Shown in pieces: positions 25,883-33,708 of a stretch of DNA of 64,000 bases (the stretch's first letter is position 1; every line of letters begins with the position of its first letter). The notes beneath the pieces are model-generated. The model saw only the letters and a program-made list of their open reading frames with translations, had not been told where the DNA came from and searched no databases. Location of the stretch: positions 1-64,000 of the forward strand of contig CACYKP010000023.1 of the NCBI GenBank assembly GCA_902775025.1, read 5' to 3'. A program made the position numbers and the translations under genes. Source of the stretch: an uncultured bacterium. GTDB taxonomy: Bacteria > Cyanobacteriota > Vampirovibrionia > Gastranaerophilales > Gastranaerophilaceae.

Positions 25883-27205
25883 CTATTTACCCCTCATTGA
25901 TTTTCTGTACCAATAATGAATTGCTCTTGCTACACGATTAGAAGAATGTCTGACAAGTCCTTCCTTATTTTCTTGGATAAGTTTCTGAGAAACAATTTCA
26001 ACTCCGATAGGATTAATATTTTCCATATCCAATCTTACTGGTATTGAGCCTGCTTGAGCATATCCTTCAGAAATATTATCAGGCAAGCTGTTATTAACTA
26101 ATACTGCATCTACAATTTTTTTACCGCCGGCGTGTTTAAATAAAGCGTTTATATGGCTAGCAACAGTATAATCTGTAGTTTCCCCAGGTTGAGTCATAAT
26201 ATTACACACATATATTTTTTTAGCCTTAGCTTTTTGTAATGCATCAACTATTCCGTTTACTAAAAGATTAGGAATGACACTTGTGTACAAGCTTCCGGGG
26301 CCTAAAATTATCAAATCCGCATCACCAATTGCATCAATTGCTTCCGGCAGTGCTTTACAATTTTCAGGTTCTGTAAATAATCTTTTTATTTGTCCGTGAG
26401 CTTCCGGAATACTTGATTCACCATGAACAACACGACCGTCCTCAAATTCTGCACCAAGTTTCATATCATCTAATGTTGCTGGAAGTACGACTCCTCTAAT
26501 ATTAAGAACACTTGCAGATTCTTTTATTGCTTTGACCATATTACCGGTTATTGCACATAATGCAGTAAGAAAAAGATTACCAAAACTGTGTCCTTCAAGT
26601 CCTTCACCTGTTTTAAATCTGTATTGAAAAAGTTCTGTTATTAAATCCTCATCATCACCTAAAGCTGCAATACAGTTTCTAATATCCCCTGGGGGAAGAA
26701 TACCCATTTCTTCTCTTAATCTACCCGAGCTTCCGCCGTCATCACCAACTGTAACAATAGCAGTAACATTACTCGTATATCTTTTAATTCCTCTTAAAAG
26801 CATTGATAAACCTGTACCGCCTCCTATTGCAACAACTTTTGCGCCGCGATTAAGTTTTCTTCTGCGATACAATCTTTCTAACAGATTTGAATTGCCTTTT
26901 GCAGAATTCATATCCATAATAGAAAGTGTAGTTTTTTGCCAGCCTTTAAAGAAAATAATTGAACCTATAAGAATAAATACAGCTGCTAAAACATTGGAGG
27001 GCAAAACTAGGGCAGCTTTTCTTATTAATTCAAGTGTCAGATAAATAGGTCTTATATTTGCAAGCACCATAAATCCGAGAACTATCATAATAGAGCCTAA
27101 AAAGATTAGCGCAAACCATCTTTTTACCTCTAACCCCGGAAGTAACCACCCGACTTCTTTTTTCATATTGACGTTTTCTTTTATATCATCTATATTAAAT
27201 GTCAT
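25883..27205 (-). CDS. yvcK: YvcK/CofD-like protein with N-terminal membrane segments
   Basis: The YvcK family binds UDP-sugars and is needed for growth on gluconeogenic carbon and for normal cell-wall synthesis in firmicutes. Two transmembrane helices at about residues 25-47 and 64-87 precede the CofD-like Rossmann domain. That domain carries VVAIGGGTGLSMLLRGIK and VTVGDDGGSSGRLREEMG, then FGNLFLTALCAITGN and LGPGSLYTSVIPNLLV. Membrane-anchored YvcK homologues exist in cyanobacteria and actinobacteria. AAGGATAAATT precedes the ATG. Confidence 0.9.
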   Translation of the reverse strand: MTFNIDDIKENVNMKKEVGWLLPGLEVKRWFALIFLGSIMIVLGFMVLANIRPIYLTLELIRKAALVLPSNVLAAVFILIGSIIFFKGWQKTTLSIMDMNSAKGNSNLLERLYRRRKLNRGAKVVAIGGGTGLSMLLRGIKRYTSNVTAIVTVGDDGGSSGRLREEMGILPPGDIRNCIAALGDDEDLITELFQYRFKTGEGLEGHSFGNLFLTALCAITGNMVKAIKESASVLNIRGVVLPATLDDMKLGAEFEDGRVVHGESSIPEAHGQIKRLFTEPENCKALPEAIDAIGDADLIILGPGSLYTSVIPNLLVNGIVDALQKAKAKKIYVCNIMTQPGETTDYTVASHINALFKHAGGKKIVDAVLVNNSLPDNISEGYAQAGSIPVRLDMENINPIGVEIVSQKLIQENKEGLVRHSSNRVARAIHYWYRKSMRGK

Positions 27206-27287
27206 AATTTATCCTTTTTTTATCTGCCTATATTAAAGACAACTAAAGAGTTTAACTTGTTATATGTTTAACCTGTCTAAACTATAT

Positions 27288-28085
27288 TTACCCTTCAACC
27301 CAGCCTGAAATCTTAGCATTATTGAAATTAACCGGTGCAGGTGTAATCAAGTGCTTTGCTTCTTTAATCAAATCCATTGATGTCCTGTATTTATTAGAAA
27401 AATGAATTGTATCAACTTCACACATACTTACTCCGCCTGCATTATTGCGAATTTGGGAAGTATGGAGAAGGTGCTGCAATCTTTTTATCATTTCATAATT
27501 ATTCTGATTATCAGGAATTGCATAATCAACCGTTAAATCCGGATTATAAGTTTTTTCCAGACACAATTCTTGTGCTATAGGTATTCCAATATAATCACCA
27601 ACCTTTGAAGTTATATCTCCCATCGGAGCATAATAAACAAGCCAATCTGAACATTTTTTAATTGCTTTGGCTATGGTAGTTGCAAATGTAAAATCTTCAC
27701 CGCAGGCTTTATACATTGCACCATGCGGTCTTACGTGTTCTACACTTAAGCCGTAAGCTTTTGCAAACGACATTATTGCACTAACTTGATAAACAACAAG
27801 CGCTTCAAGTTCATCTTCCCTTAATTCAACAGGCCTGTAACCAAACCCTTGAATATCATTAAATCCGATATGTGCACCTATAGCAACATTTTTTTCTTTT
27901 GCTTTTAAAAGAGCATCCTTTATTGTTACAGGATCACCTGCGTGAAACCCGCAGGAAATATTAACTGAACTAACATAGTCCAAAAGTTCAAATTCTTGAT
28001 TATTCTTATAAATACCGTAACTTTGTGCTAAATCACAATTAAAGTCTATATTTTTGATTGATTTCTTTTCTAAAACTTCTTGCAT
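27288..28085 (-). CDS. pxpA: 5-oxoprolinase subunit PxpA (LamB/YcsF family)
   Basis: PxpA is one part of the ATP-dependent 5-oxoprolinase, PxpABC, which opens 5-oxoproline to glutamate. The 265 residues contain the family signature NIDFNCDLAQSYGIY, SVNISCGFHAGDP and GAHIGFNDIQGFGYRPVEL. HVRPHGAMY follows near residue 118. PxpB and PxpC are not adjacent, so either they are elsewhere or the protein acts in another context. AAAAGGAG precedes the ATG. yvcK lies 82 bp downstream. Confidence 0.9.
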   Translation of the reverse strand: MQEVLEKKSIKNIDFNCDLAQSYGIYKNNQEFELLDYVSSVNISCGFHAGDPVTIKDALLKAKEKNVAIGAHIGFNDIQGFGYRPVELREDELEALVVYQVSAIMSFAKAYGLSVEHVRPHGAMYKACGEDFTFATTIAKAIKKCSDWLVYYAPMGDITSKVGDYIGIPIAQELCLEKTYNPDLTVDYAIPDNQNNYEMIKRLQHLLHTSQIRNNAGGVSMCEVDTIHFSNKYRTSMDLIKEAKHLITPAPVNFNNAKISGWVEG

Positions 28086-28130
28086 TGAAAACTCCTTTTC
28101 AAGTTAATTATACAACAAAAGGGGGAAAGG

Positions 28131-28192
28131 GGTAAATATAAATTACGTTTTTCGTAAAATTGTATGTTCAATCGTCATTCAGAGGGGGAATA
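28131..28192. repeat. GGTAAATATAA...CGTCATTCAGAG repeat, single copy
   Basis: Closely similar to the tandem units at 37461-37620, sharing TTACGTTTTTCGTAAA and CGTCATTCAGAGGGG. Confidence 0.75.
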
Positions 28193-28298
28193 ACCATTCA
28201 ACCCCCGAAAAACCTCTTAAACTGTTTTGAAATGTTTTTGTCAATATGACAATGCAGACCTACTGTATTTTAAACTTTTTTTATTTTATACTGTATGT

Positions 28299-28598
28299 AT
28301 GATAAGTACAGTATCGTTCGACAAAGCTAAGATTTATAACAATAAAATGTTTTTTACGGAATACGGCAAAGATGCTATTTCCACAAGAGTTTTAGACAGT
28401 ATGGGCAACCATATTATAAACAGAATTTCTTACCATCCTGTTAAAACAATAGAGGGTGATAAAGTCATTATTATGAAGAAAAAAGAATACGAAATTCCAA
28501 ATCAAGGAATTATATTTAAAACTGTCAAAAGAATATACGATAAATTTGGTAATTTGCCGGATATAAAAGAAGAATTTAGTAAATTTAAAAATGATTAA
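28299..28598 (+). CDS. Hypothetical protein upstream of an HExxH protein
   Basis: This 99-residue protein of unknown function overlaps the next gene by 8 bp, so the two are co-translated. The sequence is basic and beta-prone, with no signal peptide or recognised motif. The start at 28299 is chosen because TATACT (28287-28292) ends 7 nt before it and there is no ribosome site, which fits the leaderless pattern seen across the window. An upstream ATG in the same frame at 28227 would lie before the promoter. Confidence 0.65.
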   Translation: MISTVSFDKAKIYNNKMFFTEYGKDAISTRVLDSMGNHIINRISYHPVKTIEGDKVIIMKKKEYEIPNQGIIFKTVKRIYDKFGNLPDIKEEFSKFKND

Positions 28599-29373
28599 AC
28601 TATCACCAAATATGAGATTTTCTCCAAATATATCAAAAGGCTCTATGTCAGCAAGAATAAGAACAGCTGATGAATTAAACAACAAAGTTTTTCAAAGGAT
28701 GCTTAAGCTATATGACAAGAAAGATTCTTACGGACTTTGTGCAGTAAAAAACAACTATAACTCTGTTTTACCCGAGAGAAAAAATATTGAAATGTTTCCT
28801 ATTAAAGTTAAAGAAACTGACGATTTAAGTGCCTCTACTACAATTCAAGAACAAAGGGAAAACTTTTTATCAGGATATTCTATAGAGCTTCCTGCTGAAA
28901 AAAAGAAAAAATTAAACATTCTTGATCTTTCACAGTTAATGCATGAATCAACTCATGTGCTGGATTACTTACTTAATCCAAAATATGTGGCAAATTATAA
29001 ACAAATGTGTGAAAGAAATATTTATAATAAAAATTATTTTAATTTGTATGAAAAATGTTTTTATAATCCTGCTGATATGAGAAAAAATGATACAAAACAA
29101 ATGCTTGTTATTGCTGAAGAAGAAACAAGAAAAATTTTAAAACGGATCCCTAAAAAAGATAAGCTAATCTTTTTAAACTATATAAAATACTCTATGGAAA
29201 TGGAATATCACGCTTACAATCAAGATGTTAAATATGCAAAACTTTTGCAAAAACTCGGTAAACCAATAGTTAAAGCTGATTTAGAGAATTTTAATGATTT
29301 TATGGCTTTTCCAGAAAAAATAAAATTAGTCAGCAAATTAATAAAAGAAGAGTTAGAAAAAAATAGAAAATAA
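28591..29373 (+). CDS. Cytoplasmic HExxH metallopeptidase-like protein
   Basis: This 260-residue protein of no named family carries LSQLMHESTHVLDYLL, an HExxH zinc-binding site at about residues 115-119. A downstream YSMEMEYHAYNQDVKYA near residue 195 could supply the glutamate third ligand of a gluzincin. No signal peptide is visible. It is co-translated with a small protein through an 8-bp overlap. The sequence is Lys/Asn-rich like its neighbours. A zinc peptidase is the likely fold; the substrate is unknown. Confidence 0.65.
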   Translation: MIKLSPNMRFSPNISKGSMSARIRTADELNNKVFQRMLKLYDKKDSYGLCAVKNNYNSVLPERKNIEMFPIKVKETDDLSASTTIQEQRENFLSGYSIELPAEKKKKLNILDLSQLMHESTHVLDYLLNPKYVANYKQMCERNIYNKNYFNLYEKCFYNPADMRKNDTKQMLVIAEEETRKILKRIPKKDKLIFLNYIKYSMEMEYHAYNQDVKYAKLLQKLGKPIVKADLENFNDFMAFPEKIKLVSKLIKEELEKNRK

Positions 29374-29376
29374 AAA

Positions 29377-29520
29377 ATCGGGATGACAAGATTGCGCGAG
29401 TGAGCAGAGTGCGGAGGACTTTTGCAAAAAGAACACAAGTTCTTTGATGCAAAATCCGAAGACACGTTTAATGCGAACGAGCAAGAACGAACTTGCGACC
29501 CCTGCGACCCGAACACAGTG
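29377..29520 (-). pseudogene. Broken tRNA-Pro(CGG) copy
   Basis: Two pieces match the intact tRNA at 30754. The acceptor/T-arm part is at 29377-29393, and the T-arm/anticodon part is 33 identical bases at 29488-29520. They are separated by about 94 extra bases, and the 5' third (D-arm and acceptor) is replaced by the 47-bp repeat. It cannot fold as a tRNA. Confidence 0.85.
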
Positions 29521-29562
29521 CTACCTCTCACAAAACTGTCCACAGGACACTTTTGTTCGGCA
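29516..29562. repeat. 47-bp direct repeat, left copy
   Basis: Identical to 30671-30717 and contains the small hairpin TGTCC-ACA-GGACA. It abuts the broken tRNA-Pro. Confidence 0.9.
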
Positions 29563-29891
29563 CAGCGTGAATACGTTTATATGCACCAAATTTTCAAATT
29601 ATCTGTTTCCACACTTTAGCTTGTAGTGTTCATTAAAATGCACGAATTTTTCAAATTACCTATTTTGTCCAATTGGTAAGATTTATATTTTATCGGCATT
29701 TGAGGGCAAATTTTGGCATTTGAAAATTTTCTTGCAAACATTTTTGTTAGCAAAACCAGACATTTCTGACTTTCTACTCAACCAATTTCCGCCCCTATAA
29801 AATCGCTAAGATTGACTGGACTGCCATTATAAAATAACAGAAGGTTTGAGAAGAAAGAATATCTATTTTACCTTATGGAATTCTAACCCAC
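29563..29891. other. Non-coding arm of the tRNA-bounded island
   Basis: No credible gene is present. A weakly repeated segment (TTTCCG...AAAATCGC-AAGA near 29797) reappears near 30570 on the other side of the toxin-antitoxin genes. Confidence 0.4.
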
Positions 29892-29939
29892 AAATATGCA
29901 CTTGATTATGTTGACATAATCAAGTGCATATTTTATAAT
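29892..29939 (+). promoter_or_regulatory. Consensus promoter embedded in a perfect 42-bp palindrome
   Basis: Arms AAATATGCACTTGATTATGT (29892-29911) and its exact complement (29914-29933) flank TG. TTGACA (29911-29916), a 17-base spacer and TATAAT (29934-29939) form a full consensus promoter. This is a likely operator for autoregulation of the following toxin-antitoxin pair. Confidence 0.88.
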
Positions 29940-29957
29940 GTAAATAAGGACTATTTT

Positions 29958-30254
29958 ATGATTTACAAAATTGAAAAACTCAAACATGCAGAAAAAGAAA
30001 TCGCAGATTTAACGAAAATTCAGCAAAAAGCTCTCAAAGACGATTTTGAAACAATAGAAACAAAGGGATTGGAATTTGTTAAAAGACGTTATCTTCGTGA
30101 TGGCTTGTTTGAAATTAAAACCAATGATGTTAGAGCATTATTTAAGTTTCAAGAAGAACGAATCATATTAATAGGACTTGTATATGAAAAACGCTCTAAT
30201 AAAGCACCCGACTATTACATTAATTTGGCACAAAAACGCCTAAAGGAGGTCTAA
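29958..30254 (+). CDS. HigB/Gp49-like toxin of a toxin-antitoxin pair
   Basis: This 98-residue protein is of the RelE superfamily, Gp49/HigB branch, expected to act as a ribosome-dependent mRNA interferase. VKRRYLRDGLFEIKTNDVRALFKFQEERIILIGLVYEKRSNKAP shows the typical strand order with basic residues in LR-x-GLFEIK and the C-terminal helix with K-R-x-x-K. AAGGAC precedes the ATG. The antitoxin begins 1 bp after the stop region. Toxin-first order and the palindromic promoter support the assignment; activity is not proven by sequence. Confidence 0.75.
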   Translation: MIYKIEKLKHAEKEIADLTKIQQKALKDDFETIETKGLEFVKRRYLRDGLFEIKTNDVRALFKFQEERIILIGLVYEKRSNKAPDYYINLAQKRLKEV

Positions 30255-30255
30255 A

Positions 30256-30543
30256 ATGGCTTATGTTTACATAAAAGATGAAGACGGTTTTGTTGTAAAA
30301 AAGAAAAAATCCGAAGTTTTACCTAATGAAACAATAATCACGAAAGAAGAATATGCAGAATTATCAGGAGATAATTATTATAAAGCTACCTTCTCTCATG
30401 GTGGAAAGCGTGAAGGAGCAGGAAGAAAACCAAAAACAGGTGTTGTTCTTGAGTTTCAAGTCCGTTTGTCTGCCAAAGAAAAAGAATTCATAAATTGGGC
30501 AAGAAGTCATAATCTAAACTATGACGAGATTATGGAGGGGTAA
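30256..30543 (+). CDS. Antitoxin-like protein of the island toxin-antitoxin pair
   Basis: This 95-residue protein begins 1 bp after the toxin gene. Its middle, SHGGKREGAGRKPKTG, is a basic linker seen in many small DNA-associated and antitoxin proteins. The C-terminal VLEFQVRLSAKEKEFINWARSHNL is consistent with a ribbon-helix-helix-type domain. The N-terminus MAYVYIKDEDGFVVKKKKSEV has no clear family. GGAGG precedes the ATG. Antitoxin identity rests on position and size; a fold search would settle it. Confidence 0.6.
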   Translation: MAYVYIKDEDGFVVKKKKSEVLPNETIITKEEYAELSGDNYYKATFSHGGKREGAGRKPKTGVVLEFQVRLSAKEKEFINWARSHNLNYDEIMEG

Positions 30544-30670
30544 GGGTAAAGGGGTAAATAATTTTTATTTCCGACCGCACAAAATCGCCAAGACTTACTA
30601 GATTTGGCACTTCTACCTACTATGTTTATTTACCCTTTCCGAGCAAATGTCCTATTTAAAAGTAGTAATG
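30544..30670. other. Non-coding right arm of the island
   Basis: Contains GGGTAAAGGGGTAAAT-type repeats and an AAAATCGCCAAGA segment resembling 29797-29833. No gene is seen. Confidence 0.4.
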
Positions 30671-30717
30671 CAGTGCTACCTCTCACAAAACTGTCCACAG
30701 GACACTTTTGTTCGGCA
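30671..30717. repeat. 47-bp direct repeat, right copy
   Basis: Exact copy of 29516-29562, lying 37 bp from the intact tRNA-Pro. Confidence 0.9.
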
Positions 30718-30753
30718 GAGTCAAACTGCGCTACATCCCAATTCAAACCAAAA

Positions 30754-30827
30754 TCGGGATGACAAGATTCGAACTTGCGACCCCTGCGACCCGAACACAG
30801 TGCGCTACCAAACTGCGCTACATCCCG
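30754..30827 (-). tRNA. tRNA-Pro(CGG)
   Basis: On the minus strand the acceptor stem CGGGATG pairs with CATCCCG and the discriminator is A. The D-arm is TAGCGCAGTTTGGTAGCGC. The anticodon stem-loop CTGTG-TTCGGGT-CGCAG has anticodon CGG at 30793-30791, and the T-arm holds GTTCGAATC. CCA is not encoded. A 3'-part duplicate lies at 29377-29520. Confidence 0.93.
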
Positions 30828-31050
30828 ATTTTGGTTTGAATTTTTTTAGGCAAATGCTTACTATTACTATATAACATAAAAATATCAAAATCAATGTAAA
30901 TTAACAAAAAAATAATATTTAGTCCCCTTTGTTAATATTTGGTTAAAAAATTAAAGTTTACTGAAAATCAGAGTAATAATAAAAGTGTTGAAAGAAAGTA
31001 TTTAGTTAGTCGGTAAAATAAGAAACTTCTATCGTACTGTTAATTAAACA

Positions 31051-31090
31051 GTCGAGGTGAAGCCTCTTATATTTACCCAAGGAGGCATTT
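31051..31090 (+). promoter_or_regulatory. Possible RNA thermometer/anti-SD hairpin before hsp20
   Basis: GCCTCT (31062-31067) can pair with the ribosome site GGAGGC (31081-31086), six pairs including one G-U. The same CCTC can instead pair with an upstream GAGG at 31054-31057, giving two alternative folds. Confidence 0.4.
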
Positions 31091-31552
31091 ATGAAATTCT
31101 TAATTAAAAAAACACCTGACAGATTTATTCGTTCAGTAAACGATGAAATATCATCAATTTTAAACAGAAATTTTGATAGCTTCTTCCCTGAATATATCTA
31201 CAACGAAGATGCTGATTGCGACACTCTTGCCATGCCGGTTGAACTCCATGAAAAAGATAATGAATATTGCGTAAAGGCTGAACTCCCTGGAGTTAAAAAA
31301 GAAGATTTGGATATTGATATAGATAAAAACCACATCACAATTAATGCAAAGAAAGAAGAAGAAGAAAAAGAAGATACTAAGAGTTACAGAAAATCAGAAT
31401 TTCGTTACGGCGAATTTTCAAGAACAGTTTACTTCCCTGCTGATATTGATGTTGAAAAAACCGATGCGCATTTGGAACACGGTATTTTAAAAATTGTTGC
31501 TCCAAAATTAGAAAAAGCAACAGATAAAGTTAAAAAACTTACAATTAAATAA
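31091..31552 (+). CDS. Small heat-shock protein (Hsp20/alpha-crystallin)
   Basis: This 153-residue ATP-independent holdase chaperone has a crystallin domain spanning about residues 50-140. It contains MPVELHEKDNEYCVKAELPGVKKEDLDIDIDKN, FSRTVYFPADIDVEK and AHLEHGILKIVAPK, matching the A-x-L-x-x-G-V-L/I consensus. The C-terminal tail ends KKLTIK rather than with a classic I-x-I. AAGGAGG gives a strong ribosome site that is potentially sequestered by an upstream hairpin, consistent with heat control. Confidence 0.93.
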   Translation: MKFLIKKTPDRFIRSVNDEISSILNRNFDSFFPEYIYNEDADCDTLAMPVELHEKDNEYCVKAELPGVKKEDLDIDIDKNHITINAKKEEEEKEDTKSYRKSEFRYGEFSRTVYFPADIDVEKTDAHLEHGILKIVAPKLEKATDKVKKLTIK

Positions 31553-31580
31553 TCACTCAATAACTTAAATGTTTTACAAG

Positions 31581-31627
31581 GGGGTGTTTATAGCCACCCC
31601 GCTCTATCCCTCTCCATTCGGAGAGGG
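31581..31627. repeat. Paired hairpins of the CCCTCTCC/GGAGAGGG family
   Basis: GGGGTG/CACCCC is followed by a perfect CCCTCTCC-ATTC-GGAGAGGG. It may act as the hsp20 terminator, though the T-run is weak. Confidence 0.7.
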
Positions 31628-31654
31628 TATTTGTTTTTATGATATAACTGTGAT

Positions 31655-32497
31655 ATGGCTAAATTTGATTTACACCTTCATAGCAATAATTCTGACGGAA
31701 GTGCAAGCGTTAAAGAGCTTGTTGAAACTGTTATAAAATCAGGCATAAAAATTTTTGCTCTGACAGATCACGATACAGTAAAGGGAATTAGTAATATCGA
31801 ACAGTTTATTCCTGCCGAAATTAAATTTATAAAAGGTGTTGAACTAACTTGCAAAACACTTGATATAAAGTGCCATATTTTAGGATACGGAATAAATCCT
31901 GATAGCAAAGATTTAACTGATTTAATTGAACTTGGGAAAAAGCTTCGCAGACAAAAACTAGAAACAAGGATTACATACTTAAAAGATGTTTGGAATATTG
32001 ATTTAACCAAAGAAGAATTGGATTGGCTATATTCAAGACCAAGTGTAGTCAAAACTCATCTTGCAAATATTCTTGTTAATCGGGGATTGTCTGATAATAA
32101 TGTGGATGCTATGAAAAAATACCTTGATGACTGCAAAACAGGTAACACAAAATTTGACGGAGAAGCTGCAATTGAAACAATAAAAAAAGCGGGCGGCATT
32201 CCTGTTTGGGCGCATCCCCTCGGTGGTGAAGGCGAAAAACACCTGACAAAAGAAGATTTCTTGCCAAAACTTAGAACCATGATTGAATGTGGAATTCAAG
32301 GTTTAGAATGCTATTATTCAAGATATTCTATATTAGAGATAGAATTTCTTATAAAGTGCGCACAAGAAAACAACCTGTTTATATCAGGCGGAAGTGATTG
32401 GCACGGAACAAATAAAACTGTACCAATAGGAAGACTTAACGCTGACGACATTCAAATTGACTCAACAAATGCGACTTTATTAAACCTTTTGCTCTAA
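31655..32497 (+). CDS. PHP-domain phosphoesterase
   Basis: This 280-residue cytoplasmic metal-dependent phosphoesterase has FDLHLHSNNSDGSASVKEL, the first HxH metal motif, at its start. IFALTDHDTVKGI carries the second, with later GGIPVWAHPLG and FISGGSDWHGTNK supplying further ligands. The layout matches the YciV/RNase AM-like family, which removes nucleotides or phosphates from small substrates. TATAAC at 31643-31648 ends 7 nt before the ATG without a Shine-Dalgarno, again leaderless. Confidence 0.88.
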   Translation: MAKFDLHLHSNNSDGSASVKELVETVIKSGIKIFALTDHDTVKGISNIEQFIPAEIKFIKGVELTCKTLDIKCHILGYGINPDSKDLTDLIELGKKLRRQKLETRITYLKDVWNIDLTKEELDWLYSRPSVVKTHLANILVNRGLSDNNVDAMKKYLDDCKTGNTKFDGEAAIETIKKAGGIPVWAHPLGGEGEKHLTKEDFLPKLRTMIECGIQGLECYYSRYSILEIEFLIKCAQENNLFISGGSDWHGTNKTVPIGRLNADDIQIDSTNATLLNLLL

Positions 32498-32501
32498 TAA
32501 A

Positions 32502-32975
32502 CTATTCTTCGCTATTTTTATTTTCATTGCATTTGCAATTTTCTGCACATTTGCAGCCGCATTTGCATTTTGGAGCAGTTTCTTCTAAAACCTTGTCTGT
32601 CTTTTCTATTGTTTTTTCAGCATGATTTTGCATTTTTGAACCCATTTTTTTCATGCCTTTTGCGGTTGAATTAGAAACTTTATTTGCACCTCTAATAGTT
32701 GCTTTTTTAACTTTGTCCGCACTGTTTTTAATATGCGGTTTAGCTTTTTCAACAGCTTCTTTTGAACCATCTGCTATTGCCTTACCTGCTTTTTTAGAAC
32801 CTGATTTTACGCTTTCTGCTGTTTTTTCAGCAGCAGCTTGCGACATAACTGAAACTGTTTCCCATGCGGATTCTGCCTTCGACTGTTCTTGAACAACATC
32901 TGCAGCAAATGAAATGTTTGTTGATATTAGAATTCCGGTTGAAACAACAGCTAAAATTGTTAAAATCTTTTTCAT
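32502..32975 (-). CDS. Exported Lys-rich helical protein with a Cys-rich tail
   Basis: A signal peptide (MKKILTILAVVSTGILISTNISFA) precedes about 100 residues of Lys/Ala/Glu-rich repeats such as EKTAESVKSGSKKAGKAIADG, reminiscent of phasin- or apolipoprotein-like amphipathic helices. The last 25 residues hold KCKCGCKCAENCKCNEN, six cysteines in 14 residues, a metallothionein-like metal-binding tail. I know of no named family with this arrangement. AAAAGGAGAAAAAT precedes the ATG at 32975. The gene converges on the PHP gene with 4 bp between. Confidence 0.75.
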   Translation of the reverse strand: MKKILTILAVVSTGILISTNISFAADVVQEQSKAESAWETVSVMSQAAAEKTAESVKSGSKKAGKAIADGSKEAVEKAKPHIKNSADKVKKATIRGANKVSNSTAKGMKKMGSKMQNHAEKTIEKTDKVLEETAPKCKCGCKCAENCKCNENKNSEE

Positions 32976-32988
32976 ATTTTTCTCCTTT

Positions 32989-33618
32989 TCATGAATAAAT
33001 AAATTCTTCTTTTCCGTTTTCATCTAAGATTAAGGCGCAAAGGTGCGCATTTGGATATTTCCCGCATCCTAAATCTATTCCGATTTTTCCTTCATCTATA
33101 TAAGGTTCATCAAATTCAGTATGTCCAAAAATAATCTTTTGAGGCAAATTGTGTTTTGAATGAATAAACTTTCCTCTTATATAAACTAAATCAACTTCAT
33201 TTTGGTCTTCTAAATCATAATCAGGATTAATTCCTGCATGAACAAACAAATATTTGTCTGTTAAATAATAAAACTTTAGATTTCTGTAAAAATCACCGTG
33301 GATTTTCATAATATTATCATATCCGCCATAACTTTTTGATGTAGCAGGCCCTCCGTAGTTATCAAAAAGCCAGCCGTAGTATTCGTCAGTTTTAGCTCTC
33401 ATCATTGCATATTCGTGAGAACCGATAAGGTAAATACATTTGTTATAATTTGATTGCTCGATTACCCTATCAACAACTTCTTTGGATTTTTTCCCTCTAT
33501 CAATATAATCACCCATAAATACAAAGATATCATCAGGACGTGTTTCAATCTTAGATAAAACACTTTCAAGCTTATCTAATTCCCCATGAATATCAGTAAT
33601 AGCAATATATCTTGACAT
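32989..33618 (-). CDS. Serine/threonine PPP-type phosphatase
   Basis: This 209-residue calcineurin-like phosphatase has AITDIHGELDKLESVL at the N-terminus, then FVFMGDYIDRGKKSKEVVD, then YLIGSHEYAMM. VHAGINPDY and IIFGHTEFDEPYI follow. The PPP motifs GDxHG, GDxxDRG and GNHE are thus present in order, but the third reads GSHE, so the usual Asn metal ligand is Ser. A related bacterial PrpA-like role in dephosphorylation is plausible. GAGGTAA precedes the ATG. The next gene on the same strand starts 13 bp downstream. Confidence 0.88.
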   Translation of the reverse strand: MSRYIAITDIHGELDKLESVLSKIETRPDDIFVFMGDYIDRGKKSKEVVDRVIEQSNYNKCIYLIGSHEYAMMRAKTDEYYGWLFDNYGGPATSKSYGGYDNIMKIHGDFYRNLKFYYLTDKYLFVHAGINPDYDLEDQNEVDLVYIRGKFIHSKHNLPQKIIFGHTEFDEPYIDEGKIGIDLGCGKYPNAHLCALILDENGKEEFIYS

Positions 33619-33708
33619 AACTTACCTCAAAAAGATTATATCATAGTTACAATATTGCGTACATTTTAAAAATTTGATATCATGAAAGTATAATTAAGAT
33701 TAGTTGTT

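Noticed and set aside
29422-29626. Plus-strand frames across the broken tRNA-Pro and 47-bp repeat
   Set aside because: They translate the complement of tRNA-Pro (reading ...CDPCDPNT...), not a protein.
30647-30874. Open frame across the intact tRNA-Pro
   Set aside because: Same reason; the coding strand is the tRNA complement.
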